NCBI RefSeq assembly: GCF_025359345.1
Contig: NZ_JANYGQ010000003.1
Coordinates: 1 to 64,000 of the forward strand
Reading direction: 5' to 3'
Length of the DNA stretch: 64,000 bases
DNA from: Mucilaginibacter sp.
Lineage (GTDB): Bacteria; Bacteroidota; Bacteroidia; Sphingobacteriales; Sphingobacteriaceae
Below the pieces are notes generated by a model, which worked only from the letters and a program-made list of their open reading frames with translations, did no database searches and had not been told where the DNA came from. A program made the translations under genes and the position numbers. Shown in pieces: positions 1 to 8,835 of this stretch (position 1 is the first letter of the stretch; each line of letters begins with the position of its first letter).

Positions 1-1
1 T

Positions 2-199
2 AGTAAACTTACACAATATGACTACAGTGGCTGGGCGGTATTGGAATGGGAATGCGCCCTTAAGCACCCTGAAGATGGCGCACGCGAAGGCGCTGAGTTT
101 ATAAAAAATCATATCATACGCGTTACCGAAAAGGCGTTCGATGATTTTGCAGCATCAGGCTCTGATGACGCATTTAACCGCAAAACGCTGGGCATTTAA
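2..199 (+). CDS. Gfo/Idh/MocA family oxidoreductase, C-terminal fragment
   Basis: The window opens inside this gene; 65 C-terminal residues are visible before the TAA stop. The segment contains YDYSGWAVLEWECALKHPED followed by a helix rich in Glu and Ala and the ending RKTLGI, which I recognise as the usual C-terminus of Bacteroidota Gfo/Idh/MocA NAD(P)-dependent sugar or inositol dehydrogenases. The family oxidises or reduces a sugar hydroxyl/keto group using a Rossmann domain that lies upstream, outside the window. It heads a rightward carbohydrate locus, 46 bp before an MFS transporter. The exact substrate cannot be told. Confidence 0.8.
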   Translation, partial: SKLTQYDYSGWAVLEWECALKHPEDGAREGAEFIKNHIIRVTEKAFDDFAASGSDDAFNRKTLGI

Positions 200-245
200 C
201 AGAAGAACCAATTAATTTAAACTAAATAAACCTAAAATTATTAAA

Positions 246-1478
246 ATGCAATCCATTAACCGTACTCAACTATTCAGGGCAAGCTGCTTGTCGCTGTTGG
301 TTACATCACTTTCATTTGGTATCAGGGCAGGCCTGTTAAACAAATTTGGAACAGAATTTCACCTGGATAAAGCTGCTTTAGCATCAATTACCGCTACAGC
401 GTTTTATGGCTTCCCGATAGCAGTTGTAGTAGGCGGTATAGTTGTTGATATAATAGGCATGAAACGTTTGTTGTCTATTGCCTTTCTTTTTCACCTGGTC
501 GGTATCTTATTAACAATTTTTGCACAGGGATTTTGGACGTTGTATATCTCAACTTTCCTTATCGGTTTAGCAAACGGTACGGTCGAAGCGGCATGTAATC
601 CTTTAGTAACGTCCCTTTATACTGACAACAAAACAACTAAACTTAACCATTTCCATTTATGGTTTCCCGGTGGAATTGTAATAGGTACACTTATCGTGTC
701 GCTGTTCGACAAAATTTTGAGCGGTCATTTGGCTGGACAATTAGTATGGCAAATAGAAGTAGGTGTTATGCTGATACCTACACTGATCTATGGATTCCTT
801 TTTTCTAAATTGGATTTTCCTGTTACCGAGCGCGTGTCATCAGGTGTTAGTACCGGCGGAATGTACCGTGCACTATTAAATCCCCTCTTCTTATTTATGT
901 TTATCTGTATGTTCGGCACAGCAATTACTGAGTTGTTTACAGGTCAATGGATAGATGTGCTTCTCAAAAACGTAACAGACAATGGCATATTGCTGTTAAC
1001 GCTTGAAACGGGGGTTATGGTGCTTGGCCGTGGTTTTGCAAAGCCGGTTTTAAAAATGGTTTCACCACAGGTACTGTTGTTAATTTCCACAATACTTGCT
1101 GCTATTGGTATATACATGTTAGGTACGGTAAGTGGTAATATGCTATTTTTTGCCGCCATAGTCTTCGGGATGGGGGTATGTTTTTTCTGGCCTACTATGC
1201 TTGGCTTTGTAAATACCAATCTTCCGAATACTGGTGCGGTCGGCCTTAACCTAATGGGCGGTGCAGGTATGTTCGCGGTATCTGTATACACTATATTTAT
1301 GGGCAGACATTATGACGAGATAGTAAAGCAAGCTGGCGGCAGTAATGCTACTGCCGGTCAGCAGATATTGCATACAACACTCATTATTCCGCTCGTGTTA
1401 ATAGTTGCCTTTGCCGGCCTTGTAATTTATATGCGCTCAAAAAATAAAACCGCTCCGTTAAAAACAGCTGCGGTTTAG
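246..1478 (+). CDS. MFS transporter, sugar-type
   Basis: A 410-residue protein with about twelve hydrophobic segments spread over its whole length, as expected for a major facilitator superfamily inner-membrane symporter. The loop after the second segment carries the MFS-like VVDIIGMKRLL pattern, and residues around 115-140 (ANGTVEAACNPLV) resemble the fucose/glucose:proton symporter branch. It probably imports the sugar or sugar derivative handled by the neighbouring oxidoreductase and isomerases. The ATG at 246 follows an AT-rich leader without a clear Shine-Dalgarno, normal for Bacteroidota. Substrate is inferred only from neighbours. Confidence 0.85.
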   Translation: MQSINRTQLFRASCLSLLVTSLSFGIRAGLLNKFGTEFHLDKAALASITATAFYGFPIAVVVGGIVVDIIGMKRLLSIAFLFHLVGILLTIFAQGFWTLYISTFLIGLANGTVEAACNPLVTSLYTDNKTTKLNHFHLWFPGGIVIGTLIVSLFDKILSGHLAGQLVWQIEVGVMLIPTLIYGFLFSKLDFPVTERVSSGVSTGGMYRALLNPLFLFMFICMFGTAITELFTGQWIDVLLKNVTDNGILLLTLETGVMVLGRGFAKPVLKMVSPQVLLLISTILAAIGIYMLGTVSGNMLFFAAIVFGMGVCFFWPTMLGFVNTNLPNTGAVGLNLMGGAGMFAVSVYTIFMGRHYDEIVKQAGGSNATAGQQILHTTLIIPLVLIVAFAGLVIYMRSKNKTAPLKTAAV

Positions 1479-1543
1479 AAACAATAAAATATTATAATTG
1501 TAATTCAATAAATCCCAAAAATCAATTAACAAATACATCAACA

Positions 1544-1978
1544 ATGAAAAAAGTTTTTGCAGTACTATTTATTTGCGCAGTAATATCAGCGTGTGGCGGC
1601 AGTTCAAAATCAGGCGGGAGTGCCGACACTGCTAAGGCAGCCGATCAAACAGCTAAAGCCCAGGAACCAAATGCCGATACCAGCGCCAATAAAACAGGCA
1701 GCAGCGGTACTTCGGGCGAATTAGCTCCCGGCGCTAAACTAATGGCCGGCTTAGATTGCACCACCTGTCACAAAGCCGACGTGAAGGTTGTTGGCCCGGC
1801 GCTAAAAGATATAGCTGCCAAATATCCACCAACCGCAGCTAATATTGATACCTTGGCTAACAAAGTAATAAAAGGTGGCAGCGGACATTGGGGCAATATC
1901 CCTATGGCGGCACACCCAACTTTAAAGGTTGATGACGCCAAGGAAATGGTTAAATACATTTTATCGCTTAAAAAATAA
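1544..1978 (+). CDS. c-type cytochrome lipoprotein
   Basis: A 144-residue protein with a lipoprotein signal (MKKVFAVLFICAVISAC, lipidated Cys17), a low-complexity Ala/Ser/Gly/Thr/Lys linker to about residue 60, and a small cytochrome c domain. The heme site CTTCHK is at residues 72-77 and a probable Met axial ligand is in IPMAAHP near residue 121. The domain matches class I cytochrome c551/552-like folds. It is expected to be tethered to a membrane facing the periplasm and to carry single electrons. Sitting between two transporters and next to a Gfo/Idh oxidoreductase, it may accept electrons from periplasmic sugar oxidation; that link is inference. Confidence 0.9.
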   Translation: MKKVFAVLFICAVISACGGSSKSGGSADTAKAADQTAKAQEPNADTSANKTGSSGTSGELAPGAKLMAGLDCTTCHKADVKVVGPALKDIAAKYPPTAANIDTLANKVIKGGSGHWGNIPMAAHPTLKVDDAKEMVKYILSLKK

Positions 1979-2014
1979 GCGCCGTTAATTTTAACGCCAA
2001 CTAAACTACCAAAC

Positions 2015-3274
2015 ATGACCGCAACCGTCAGGGTTAAGCTATCTGCAATGATGTTCCTCGAATTTTTTATTTGGGGAGCATGGTTTGTGACATTAGGCAC
2101 TTACCTGCTTACCTATCTTAAAACATCTGGGGGAGAGGTCGGCACCGCGTTTACGACGCAATCAATTGGCGCTATTATTGCCCCCTTTATAATCGGATTG
2201 ATTGCTGACCGCTATTTTTCGGCACAAAAGATATTAGGCGTATTGCACCTATTTGGTGGGGCGCTTCTTTGGTGGGCTTCCATATCAAAAGACTTTGCTG
2301 CCTTTTATCCAGTAATATTAGTTTATATGATATTATATATGCCAACGTTAGCATTGGTAAATTCAATATCTTTCAGGCAAATGCAAAACCCAAGCAAAGA
2401 ATTTGCTCCGATACGTGTACTTGGCACTATCGGGTGGATAGTGGCAGGAGCAGTTGTAAGCTGGCTTAATTGGGATAAACAAGGAAACGCACCTGCGCTG
2501 GCTAATACGTTCAAAATGGCCGGAAGTGCCTCTTTATTATTAGGATTATTTAGCTTTACACTTCCCAAAACTCCGCCTGTTAAACAGGGGCAAAAGGCTT
2601 CTATCGGCGAGATTTTGGGGTTGGACGCGATAAGGCTATTAAAAAACAAGTCGTATTTAGTGTTTTTTATTGCTTCGATAGCCATATGCGTACCTTTAGC
2701 ATTCTATTACGGTTTCGCTAATCCGTTTTTTGGAGAAGTCGGGATGAAGGCTACTACGGTTACACAGTCGTTAGGTCAAGTTTCCGAAACCTTATTTATG
2801 ATTTTAATACCTTTCTTTTTCGTAAGGTTAGGAGTTAAGAAAATGCTGGCGATAGGTATGATTGCATGGGCTTTGCGCTATGTGCTTTTTGCTTATGGCG
2901 ATGCAGGCAACAACTACTGGATGCTGATTGGAGGGATAGTATTGCATGGCGTTTGTTACGATTTCTTTTTTGTAACGGGGCAGATATATACAGACAATCT
3001 TGCCGGAGAACAATTTAAAAGTGCCGCACAAGGGTTTATAACTTTAGCAACCTACGGAGTCGGTATGCTGATTGGTTCAATTATTTCAGGAAAAGTATAT
3101 GATAGTTACGCAACTAGCGAGCATGTCCATAACTGGCAGGCTATCTGGTTAATACCAGCTGCTATCGCCGCTGTTGTACTGTTAATATTCCTGATGTTAT
3201 TTAGGGATAGAACAAACATGAATACAAAACCTGGCCTTGATATCGAGGAACCGTCACCACAAGTCCAAATCTAA
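2015..3274 (+). CDS. nucleoside permease-like MFS transporter (NupG/XapB type)
   Basis: A 419-residue multi-pass membrane protein. The N-terminus, VKLSAMMFLEFFIWGAWFVT, and the following FIIGLIADRYFSAQKILG loop are characteristic of the nucleoside:H+ symporter branch of the MFS, which in Bacteroidota is very often placed in sugar-catabolism loci next to Gfo/Idh and TIM-barrel genes. About twelve transmembrane segments are visible. In this context the cargo is more likely a carbohydrate derivative than a nucleoside. It lies 12 bp upstream of the next gene, so the two are probably co-transcribed. Confidence 0.85.
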   Translation: MTATVRVKLSAMMFLEFFIWGAWFVTLGTYLLTYLKTSGGEVGTAFTTQSIGAIIAPFIIGLIADRYFSAQKILGVLHLFGGALLWWASISKDFAAFYPVILVYMILYMPTLALVNSISFRQMQNPSKEFAPIRVLGTIGWIVAGAVVSWLNWDKQGNAPALANTFKMAGSASLLLGLFSFTLPKTPPVKQGQKASIGEILGLDAIRLLKNKSYLVFFIASIAICVPLAFYYGFANPFFGEVGMKATTVTQSLGQVSETLFMILIPFFFVRLGVKKMLAIGMIAWALRYVLFAYGDAGNNYWMLIGGIVLHGVCYDFFFVTGQIYTDNLAGEQFKSAAQGFITLATYGVGMLIGSIISGKVYDSYATSEHVHNWQAIWLIPAAIAAVVLLIFLMLFRDRTNMNTKPGLDIEEPSPQVQI

Positions 3275-3286
3275 CACAAACCAATT

Positions 3287-4177
3287 ATGGCATTTAATCA
3301 AAACAGAAGGTCGGCAATAAAAAATATCGTTGCCGGTACCGCAGCTATCACCGCAACAGGTATGCTATCATCATTCACAACAGAAGAAAAAGAGCAACAG
3401 GCAGCATTTAAGCTGAAGGGCAACATCAACCATTCAGTGTCGCCTTGGTGTTATAGCGAGCTAACGCTCGACCAACTTTGCGTAGTTTCCAAAGAAATTG
3501 GCATAACGGGTGTCGATTTATGCGGCCCTAAAGACTGGCCCACACTACAAAAGCATGGCATGTATTCGCCTATGTGCAACGGTGCTGAAATTAACCTGAC
3601 TGATGGTTTCGGTGATACCGAGTTTCACGAAAGGCTGATAAAACAGTACACCGATATGATTCCGCTGGTAGCCAAAAATGGTTATACTAACCTGATATGC
3701 TTCAGTGGTAGCCGTCGTGGTAAGGATGATGAAACAGGATGGAAAAATTGCGAAGCGGGTCTGAAAAAATTACTTCCGCTTGCTGAAAAACACAAAGTTG
3801 TATTATGTATGGAGTTGCTAAACGGCAAAATAGATCACAAAGATTACCAATGCAACAAATCATCATGGGGTGCCGAACTTTGCAAAAGAATAGGCTCTGA
3901 TAATTTTAAGTTGTTGTATGATATTTACCACATGCAGATTGACGAGGGTGATATCATCCGCAACATAACGGATCATCACCAATACATAGCTCACTTCCAC
4001 ACAGGAGGTATACCCGGTCGCCACGAAATTGACGACACCCAGGAGCTTTATTACCCGGCAGTAATGCGCGCCATTGTTGCCACAGGCTTTAAAGGATATG
4101 TAGGACAGGAGTTTGTGCCAAAGAACCCGGATAAAATAGCATCGTTAAGGAAAGCTATTCAGATTTGCGACGTATAG
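3287..4177 (+). CDS. hydroxypyruvate isomerase-like TIM-barrel protein, exported
   Basis: A 296-residue protein with a twin-arginine-like leader (RRSAIKNIVAGTAAITATG) followed by a xylose-isomerase-like TIM barrel (AP endonuclease 2 fold). Candidate metal/substrate residues typical of the family are visible: the Glu of CMELLNG near 176, Asp and His in LYDIYHM near 212-216, His in AHFHTGG near 236-238, and Glu in GQEFVPK near 274. The fold in hydroxypyruvate and tagatose isomerase relatives interconverts keto and aldo sugars through a divalent metal. Tat export suggests folding in the cytoplasm and action in the periplasm. The specific reaction is unknown. Confidence 0.82.
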   Translation: MAFNQNRRSAIKNIVAGTAAITATGMLSSFTTEEKEQQAAFKLKGNINHSVSPWCYSELTLDQLCVVSKEIGITGVDLCGPKDWPTLQKHGMYSPMCNGAEINLTDGFGDTEFHERLIKQYTDMIPLVAKNGYTNLICFSGSRRGKDDETGWKNCEAGLKKLLPLAEKHKVVLCMELLNGKIDHKDYQCNKSSWGAELCKRIGSDNFKLLYDIYHMQIDEGDIIRNITDHHQYIAHFHTGGIPGRHEIDDTQELYYPAVMRAIVATGFKGYVGQEFVPKNPDKIASLRKAIQICDV

Positions 4178-4182
4178 GGAGT

Positions 4183-4209
4183 AGAATCAAGAGTCAAGAA
4201 CCAAGACTA
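4183..4209. repeat. dispersed intergenic repeat, half-site copy
   Basis: The stretch between two isomerase genes contains AATCAAGAGTCAAGAACCAAG (split here: AATCAAGAGTCAAG then AACCAAGACTA). The same words recur as arms of inverted repeats at 6024-6111 and 34324-34420. Only one arm is recognisable here. It is followed at about 4238-4270 by three imperfect CTATGAAC-like words. Confidence 0.55.
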
Positions 4210-4274
4210 AAAAACTGTGATGCCGCGTTCTGTAGCGGCTATGAACTATGAACCATTAACTATGAACTAACGAT

Positions 4275-5153
4275 ATGACTACCAGAAGAAAATTTTTAAC
4301 CCAGGCAGGAATGTTATCGGCAGGAGTAATCCTGGCGCCGCGCCTGTTATCGGCCATGCCCGCAAGTAAAATTGTTGGCCTGCAGATGTACAGCCTACGC
4401 GATCAATTACCAAAAGACCCCAAAGGTGTGATTGCAAAGATCGCAGCCGCTGGGTACAAGGAAGTGGAAACGTTTGGCTACTCGAAACAAGGAGGCTTTT
4501 GGGGTTTGGATGCCAAAGCATTCAGCGACGTGTTGAAGGCCAATGGCCTCAAAACGCCAAGCGGTCACTTCGGGATGGACGAATTTTTACTGCAGGGTAA
4601 AACCACTGAGCTTGAAAATAATATTGCCGCAGCTAATGCCACCGGCATGAGTTTCATAGTTATCCCATCAGTTAATGGCGAAGCATTGAAAAGCGCCGAT
4701 TCATTTAAAAAGATAGCCGAAAAAATGAACAAGGCAGCCGAAATTTGCGGCAAAGCAGGTTTAAAACTAGGCTACCATAATCATAATTTTGAATGGAAAC
4801 CGGTAGACGGAACCACCTTTTACGACACCATTTTAAAAGAGACTGACGCAAAGCTGGTACACATGGAAATGGATATTTTCTGGGTGATACGCGCAGGACA
4901 GGACCCGGTGAAACTATTTAAACAACATCCGGGAAGGTTCGCATTATGCCATATTAAGGACCGGGACAAAAAACAAACCGACTTGAACACCGAAATTGGC
5001 AAAGGTAGCATCGATTTTAAAACGATAATGATGCATGCGAAAGAAGCGGGCTTGAAACACTTTATCGTTGAACAGGAAAACTTTACCAATATAGACCCTT
5101 ACGTTAGCATTGCCGAAAGCGCTGCCTATGTTAAGAATGTTTTGCATGTATAG
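4275..5153 (+). CDS. sugar phosphate isomerase/epimerase, Tat-exported TIM barrel
   Basis: A 292-residue protein starting MTTRRKFLTQAGMLSAG, a clear twin-arginine signal, then a TIM barrel of the xylose isomerase-like superfamily. Family landmarks: GLQMYSLRDQL at the first strand, GYHNHNFEW near 173-181 (His and Glu), MEMDIFWV near 197-204, LCHIKDRD near 234-241 and the C-terminal Glu of VEQENF near 271. These are the usual metal and substrate positions of the IolE/IolI-type epimerases and of recently described keto-sugar lyases or epimerases. It lies in the same direction as the hydroxypyruvate isomerase-like gene and probably acts on a related intermediate. Substrate unknown. Confidence 0.85.
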   Translation: MTTRRKFLTQAGMLSAGVILAPRLLSAMPASKIVGLQMYSLRDQLPKDPKGVIAKIAAAGYKEVETFGYSKQGGFWGLDAKAFSDVLKANGLKTPSGHFGMDEFLLQGKTTELENNIAAANATGMSFIVIPSVNGEALKSADSFKKIAEKMNKAAEICGKAGLKLGYHNHNFEWKPVDGTTFYDTILKETDAKLVHMEMDIFWVIRAGQDPVKLFKQHPGRFALCHIKDRDKKQTDLNTEIGKGSIDFKTIMMHAKEAGLKHFIVEQENFTNIDPYVSIAESAAYVKNVLHV

Positions 5154-5244
5154 TTGATAAGTTGGTGTTTGCACACCTGCGTAATCAATCTTACAGTGGC
5201 TAAATCGGTTTAATTACTTTAATTGTCAAATCAAAATCAAAAAA

Positions 5245-6009
5245 ATGAAATACTCAATAATACTTACCGCTGCACTAGCCAGCAGCTGTTTTATAGTAAA
5301 TGCACAACAGGCAAAGCCCGAAGATACCGAAATTTACACCCCGGTACCACCAGTAGTAACACCGGGCAAAATGTTAGGCGACGCTCCGTCTGACGCCATT
5401 GTTTTGTTCGATGGTAAAAACCTGGACCAGTGGGTACAAAATAATGATAAATCACCTGCCAAATGGGACGTGAAGGATGGCATATTAACGGTAAACAAGC
5501 ACTATGGTAATATCGAAACTAAAAAAGCATTTACTAACTACCAGTTGCATATAGAATGGCGCGAACCTACAACCCTTGAAGGTACCGGGCAGGCACGCGG
5601 TAACAGCGGTGTGTTTTTAGCCTCAATTGGCGATGGAGATGCCGGATATGAACTACAGGTTTTAGACTCATACAATAACAAAACCTACACGAACGGTATG
5701 GCGGGCAGTATCTACAAGCAGGCTGTTCCGCTGGCAAACCCGGCACGTAAAAATGGGGAATGGCAAACTTATGATGTAATCTGGAACGCGCCCACATTTA
5801 ATGAGGATGGCACTTTAAAAACCAAAGCGCACGTTACTGTTATCTATAACGGCGTATTGGTTGAAAATAATTTTGAACTATGGGGCCCGACCTTATATAT
5901 TGGCAAACCTGAGTACAAGAAACACGGCGCAGCTCCGATTAAGCTGCAGGCCCACGGCGACAAAAGCGAACCCCTAAGCTTCCGCAACATCTGGGTACGC
6001 GAATTATAA
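5245..6009 (+). CDS. DUF1080 (3-keto-disaccharide hydrolase family) protein
   Basis: A 254-residue secreted protein with a signal peptide (MKYSIILTAALASSCFIVNAQ) and one concanavalin-like jelly-roll domain of the DUF1080 family. Landmarks are the opening IVLFDGKNLDQWVQ near 51-64, WDVKDGILTV near 75-84, HIEWREP near 106-112 and the central GNSGVFL near 121-127. The family has been renamed 3-keto-disaccharide hydrolase because members cleave glycosides oxidised at C3. Next to a Gfo/Idh oxidoreductase and two exported epimerase-like proteins this supports an oxidise-then-cleave route for a glycoside. Confidence 0.88.
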   Translation: MKYSIILTAALASSCFIVNAQQAKPEDTEIYTPVPPVVTPGKMLGDAPSDAIVLFDGKNLDQWVQNNDKSPAKWDVKDGILTVNKHYGNIETKKAFTNYQLHIEWREPTTLEGTGQARGNSGVFLASIGDGDAGYELQVLDSYNNKTYTNGMAGSIYKQAVPLANPARKNGEWQTYDVIWNAPTFNEDGTLKTKAHVTVIYNGVLVENNFELWGPTLYIGKPEYKKHGAAPIKLQAHGDKSEPLSFRNIWVREL

Positions 6010-6023
6010 CTTTTTAAAGAACT

Positions 6024-6111
6024 AAGAGTCAAGAGCCAAGAGTCAAGAAAGGAGATTAGCGGGAATTTGCTATCTTCGTTTCTGTCTTGATTCTTGGCTC
6101 TTGTTTCTTGA
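6024..6111. repeat. intergenic inverted repeat (TCAAGAGCCAAGA family)
   Basis: Two arms, TCAAGAGCCAAGAGTCAAG around 6029-6046 and its near reverse complement around 6085-6103 (one mismatch over 18 bases), flank about 38 bases. The element fills the gap between the DUF1080 and DUF4965 genes and belongs to the same family as 4183-4209 and 34324-34420. It could fold as a stem-loop in mRNA, but no T-run follows, so terminator function is doubtful. Confidence 0.7.
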
Positions 6112-6129
6112 ATCTATTTTCTACGCATT

Positions 6130-8586
6130 ATGAATAAAAAATATTTGATAGCATTATTGATGCTGGCTTTTGCCTGTAATTTAGTTAATGCCCAGGTTAC
6201 AAAAGCCCCGGCTTATCCTTTAATTACACACAATACCTATTTCAGTATATGGTCGATGACGGACAGCCTGAACGCGCATCCCACAAGACATTGGACGGGT
6301 AAAGACCAGTCGTTGATGGGGATGATTAAGGTTGACAATACTGTTTATCGTTTTTTAGGCAAAGATGTACCTGCCTATACAACGGTGTTGCCTGCCTCAG
6401 ACGAACACGGCTACAATTGCCAATACACCCTGACTGACCCCGGAAAAAACTGGTCGGACACGAAATTTGACGACAGCAAATGGCAAACTGGCGCGGCGCC
6501 TTTTACTGATGATAAAAAACAAGCTAAAACTGTTTGGACAAGTAAAGATATTTGGGTTAGGCGCACTTTTGTTGTAAAAGACCTGAATATTGACAGACTG
6601 ATTTTGAAACTTTATCATGATGACAATGTCGACGTTTATTTGAACGGCGAAAAAATATACAGCGTAGTTGGGTGGACAAGTGATTTTAAGTTAATTCCGC
6701 TGAAAGAAAAGTTTAAGGATAAACTGGTTAAAGGGCAAAATGTATTAGCTATACATTGTACCAATACTGCAGGCGGTGCATGGCTTGATGCCGGCCTGTT
6801 AAACGAAGTGAAAACCAAGCCAACCGGAGTTTTGCTGGCCAAACAAAAGGCTGTAACCATGAATGCCACACAAACCATTTACGATTTTGAGTGCGTAGGT
6901 GTGGACCTTAAGGTTACCTTCACTTCGCCACTGTTAATGAACGATTTGGCGATTTTTTCGAGGCCGGTATCGTATGTAAGTTATAAGGTAAAATCAAACG
7001 ACGGTAAAAACCATAGCGTAAAAGTATTTTTTGGTGCCTCATCCGCCGTGGCGGTTAATACTCCTTCACAGGAGGTAACCGCGCAAAAGTATCTTACAAA
7101 AACTTTGTCCATTTTAAAAGCCGGTACTGTTGCCCAGCCCGTTTTACAGAAAAAGGGAGACGACCTCCGGATTGACTGGGGTTACATGTACGTAGCTGTT
7201 CCAAACCCAACCGGGGCCGTTCAGTACATAACCCAGCAAAGCGAAGCAGTGAGCTCGTTTTTGTCTAAAGGAACAAATGTTGCTGTTACAAAAGGCCGTC
7301 AATTATCCTTAAACACTGTTCTTGATTTTGGCAGTATTGGCGCAATAGCAAAAGATAAGTTTGTTGAGTTGGGCTATGACGATCTTTATTCTGTTCAATA
7401 CTTCAAACAAAACTTAAAGCCATGGTGGAAAACCACCGGCGCAACTATCGAAACAGAGTTGAATACAGCTGCCGTTGAATACACTTCGGTTATGCAAAAA
7501 TGCGACGCATTTAACCACAGTATGTATAGTGCAGCAATGAAAGCAGGTGGTAAAAACTATGCAGATTTATGCGTGATGGGCTACCGTCAAAGTATTGCCG
7601 CACATCAATTGCTTAAAAGTCCGCAGGGAACGATATTGTTCTTATCAAAAGAGAACTTTAGCAATGGTTCTATCAATACTGTGGATGTTACTTACCCCTC
7701 AGCGCCTTTATATTTAATTTACAATCCACGGTTGCTGGAAGGTATGTTAAACGGCATCTTTTTTTATTGCGAAAGCAAAGCCTGGGGACATGATTTTGCC
7801 GCCCACGATTTAGGCACGTACCCGCTTGCAAACGGCCAGACCTATGGCGAAAATATGCCGGTTGAAGAATCAGGTAATATGATAATTCTGACGGCCGCTA
7901 TTGCAAAGGCTGATGGTAATCCTTCGTATGCTAAAAAGCATTGGAAAACGCTAAGTACCTGGGCCAATTATTTAAGCGAAAACGGCTTTGACCCGGGCAA
8001 TCAGCTTTGCACTGACGATTTTGCAGGTCACCTGGCACGTAATGCAAACTTGTCGGTTAAAGCTATTGTTGCCCTTGGGGCGTATGCTGATTTAGCGGAT
8101 AAACTCGGACAGAAAGCAGTCGCACAAAAATACAAGGCCATTGCCGTTGATATGGCTAACCGTTGGCAAAAGCTTGCGGATGCCGGCGACCATTATTCGT
8201 TGGTATTTGAAAAGAAAGATACCTGGAGCCAGAAATATAACCTGGTTTGGGATAAAGTGCTGGGCCTGAAGTTATTCCCGCCTGCAGTTTACAAAAAGGA
8301 GATTGACTATTACTTAACCAAACAAAACGAATTTGGCCTGCCGCTTGATAGCCGTAAAACCTATACAAAATCCGACTGGATACTATGGACTGCGGCTTTA
8401 GCCGACAACCCAAAGGACTTTAAGGCATTAATTGACCCTGTTTACAAATATGCAACCGAAACACCAACCCGTGTACCTTTAAGTGATTGGCACGAAACCA
8501 CCAACGGCAAAATGGTAGGCTTCCAGGCGCGTAGTGTTGTGGGCGGCTATTTTATGAAGCTTTTGGAAATAAAATGGGTGAAATAA
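6130..8586 (+). CDS. DUF4965 domain protein (glutaminase-family annotation), secreted
   Basis: An 818-residue protein with a signal peptide (MNKKYLIALLMLAFACNLVNAQ). After an N-terminal region with the family opening APAYPLITHNTYFSIW (residues about 27-42) and a beta-rich galactose-binding-like insertion near 95-230, the C-terminal half is an alpha-helical toroid of the DUF4965/DUF1793 type, with GHDFAAHDLGTYP, MPVEESGNM and the WILWTAALA near-end motif. The family is commonly labelled glutaminase A-like, yet Bacteroidota members usually sit in carbohydrate loci and resemble six-hairpin glycosidases. Here a glycoside hydrolase-like role is at least as plausible. A terminator follows directly. 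Confidence 0.85.
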   Translation: MNKKYLIALLMLAFACNLVNAQVTKAPAYPLITHNTYFSIWSMTDSLNAHPTRHWTGKDQSLMGMIKVDNTVYRFLGKDVPAYTTVLPASDEHGYNCQYTLTDPGKNWSDTKFDDSKWQTGAAPFTDDKKQAKTVWTSKDIWVRRTFVVKDLNIDRLILKLYHDDNVDVYLNGEKIYSVVGWTSDFKLIPLKEKFKDKLVKGQNVLAIHCTNTAGGAWLDAGLLNEVKTKPTGVLLAKQKAVTMNATQTIYDFECVGVDLKVTFTSPLLMNDLAIFSRPVSYVSYKVKSNDGKNHSVKVFFGASSAVAVNTPSQEVTAQKYLTKTLSILKAGTVAQPVLQKKGDDLRIDWGYMYVAVPNPTGAVQYITQQSEAVSSFLSKGTNVAVTKGRQLSLNTVLDFGSIGAIAKDKFVELGYDDLYSVQYFKQNLKPWWKTTGATIETELNTAAVEYTSVMQKCDAFNHSMYSAAMKAGGKNYADLCVMGYRQSIAAHQLLKSPQGTILFLSKENFSNGSINTVDVTYPSAPLYLIYNPRLLEGMLNGIFFYCESKAWGHDFAAHDLGTYPLANGQTYGENMPVEESGNMIILTAAIAKADGNPSYAKKHWKTLSTWANYLSENGFDPGNQLCTDDFAGHLARNANLSVKAIVALGAYADLADKLGQKAVAQKYKAIAVDMANRWQKLADAGDHYSLVFEKKDTWSQKYNLVWDKVLGLKLFPPAVYKKEIDYYLTKQNEFGLPLDSRKTYTKSDWILWTAALADNPKDFKALIDPVYKYATETPTRVPLSDWHETTNGKMVGFQARSVVGGYFMKLLEIKWVK

Positions 8587-8657
8587 TTTCATCACAACGG
8601 CGCGATGTTTTGCGGCTCCGAAAGTGATAATGCAATAACTTCGCCGCGCATTTTTTT

Positions 8658-8695
8658 AAAAGGGATAACAAATTAATAGTTTGTTATCCCTTTTT
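8658..8695 (+). terminator. rho-independent terminator after the DUF4965 gene
   Basis: A perfect 15-bp stem (AAAAGGGATAACAAA at 8658-8672, complement at 8680-8694) with a 7-nt loop, ending in a run of five Ts. It closes the carbohydrate locus. Confidence 0.9.
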
Positions 8696-8835
8696 GTTTA
8701 CATTTAAAATCAAACTTATGTGGGTCTAAACCCGTATAAGTATCCGATTATAAACCAATAACATAGCTGCCTTAACCTGGGTTCGTTTACTATTTTCATA
8801 TAAAATGCGGTTATTATTGGCTGAAAGCCCTGCGT

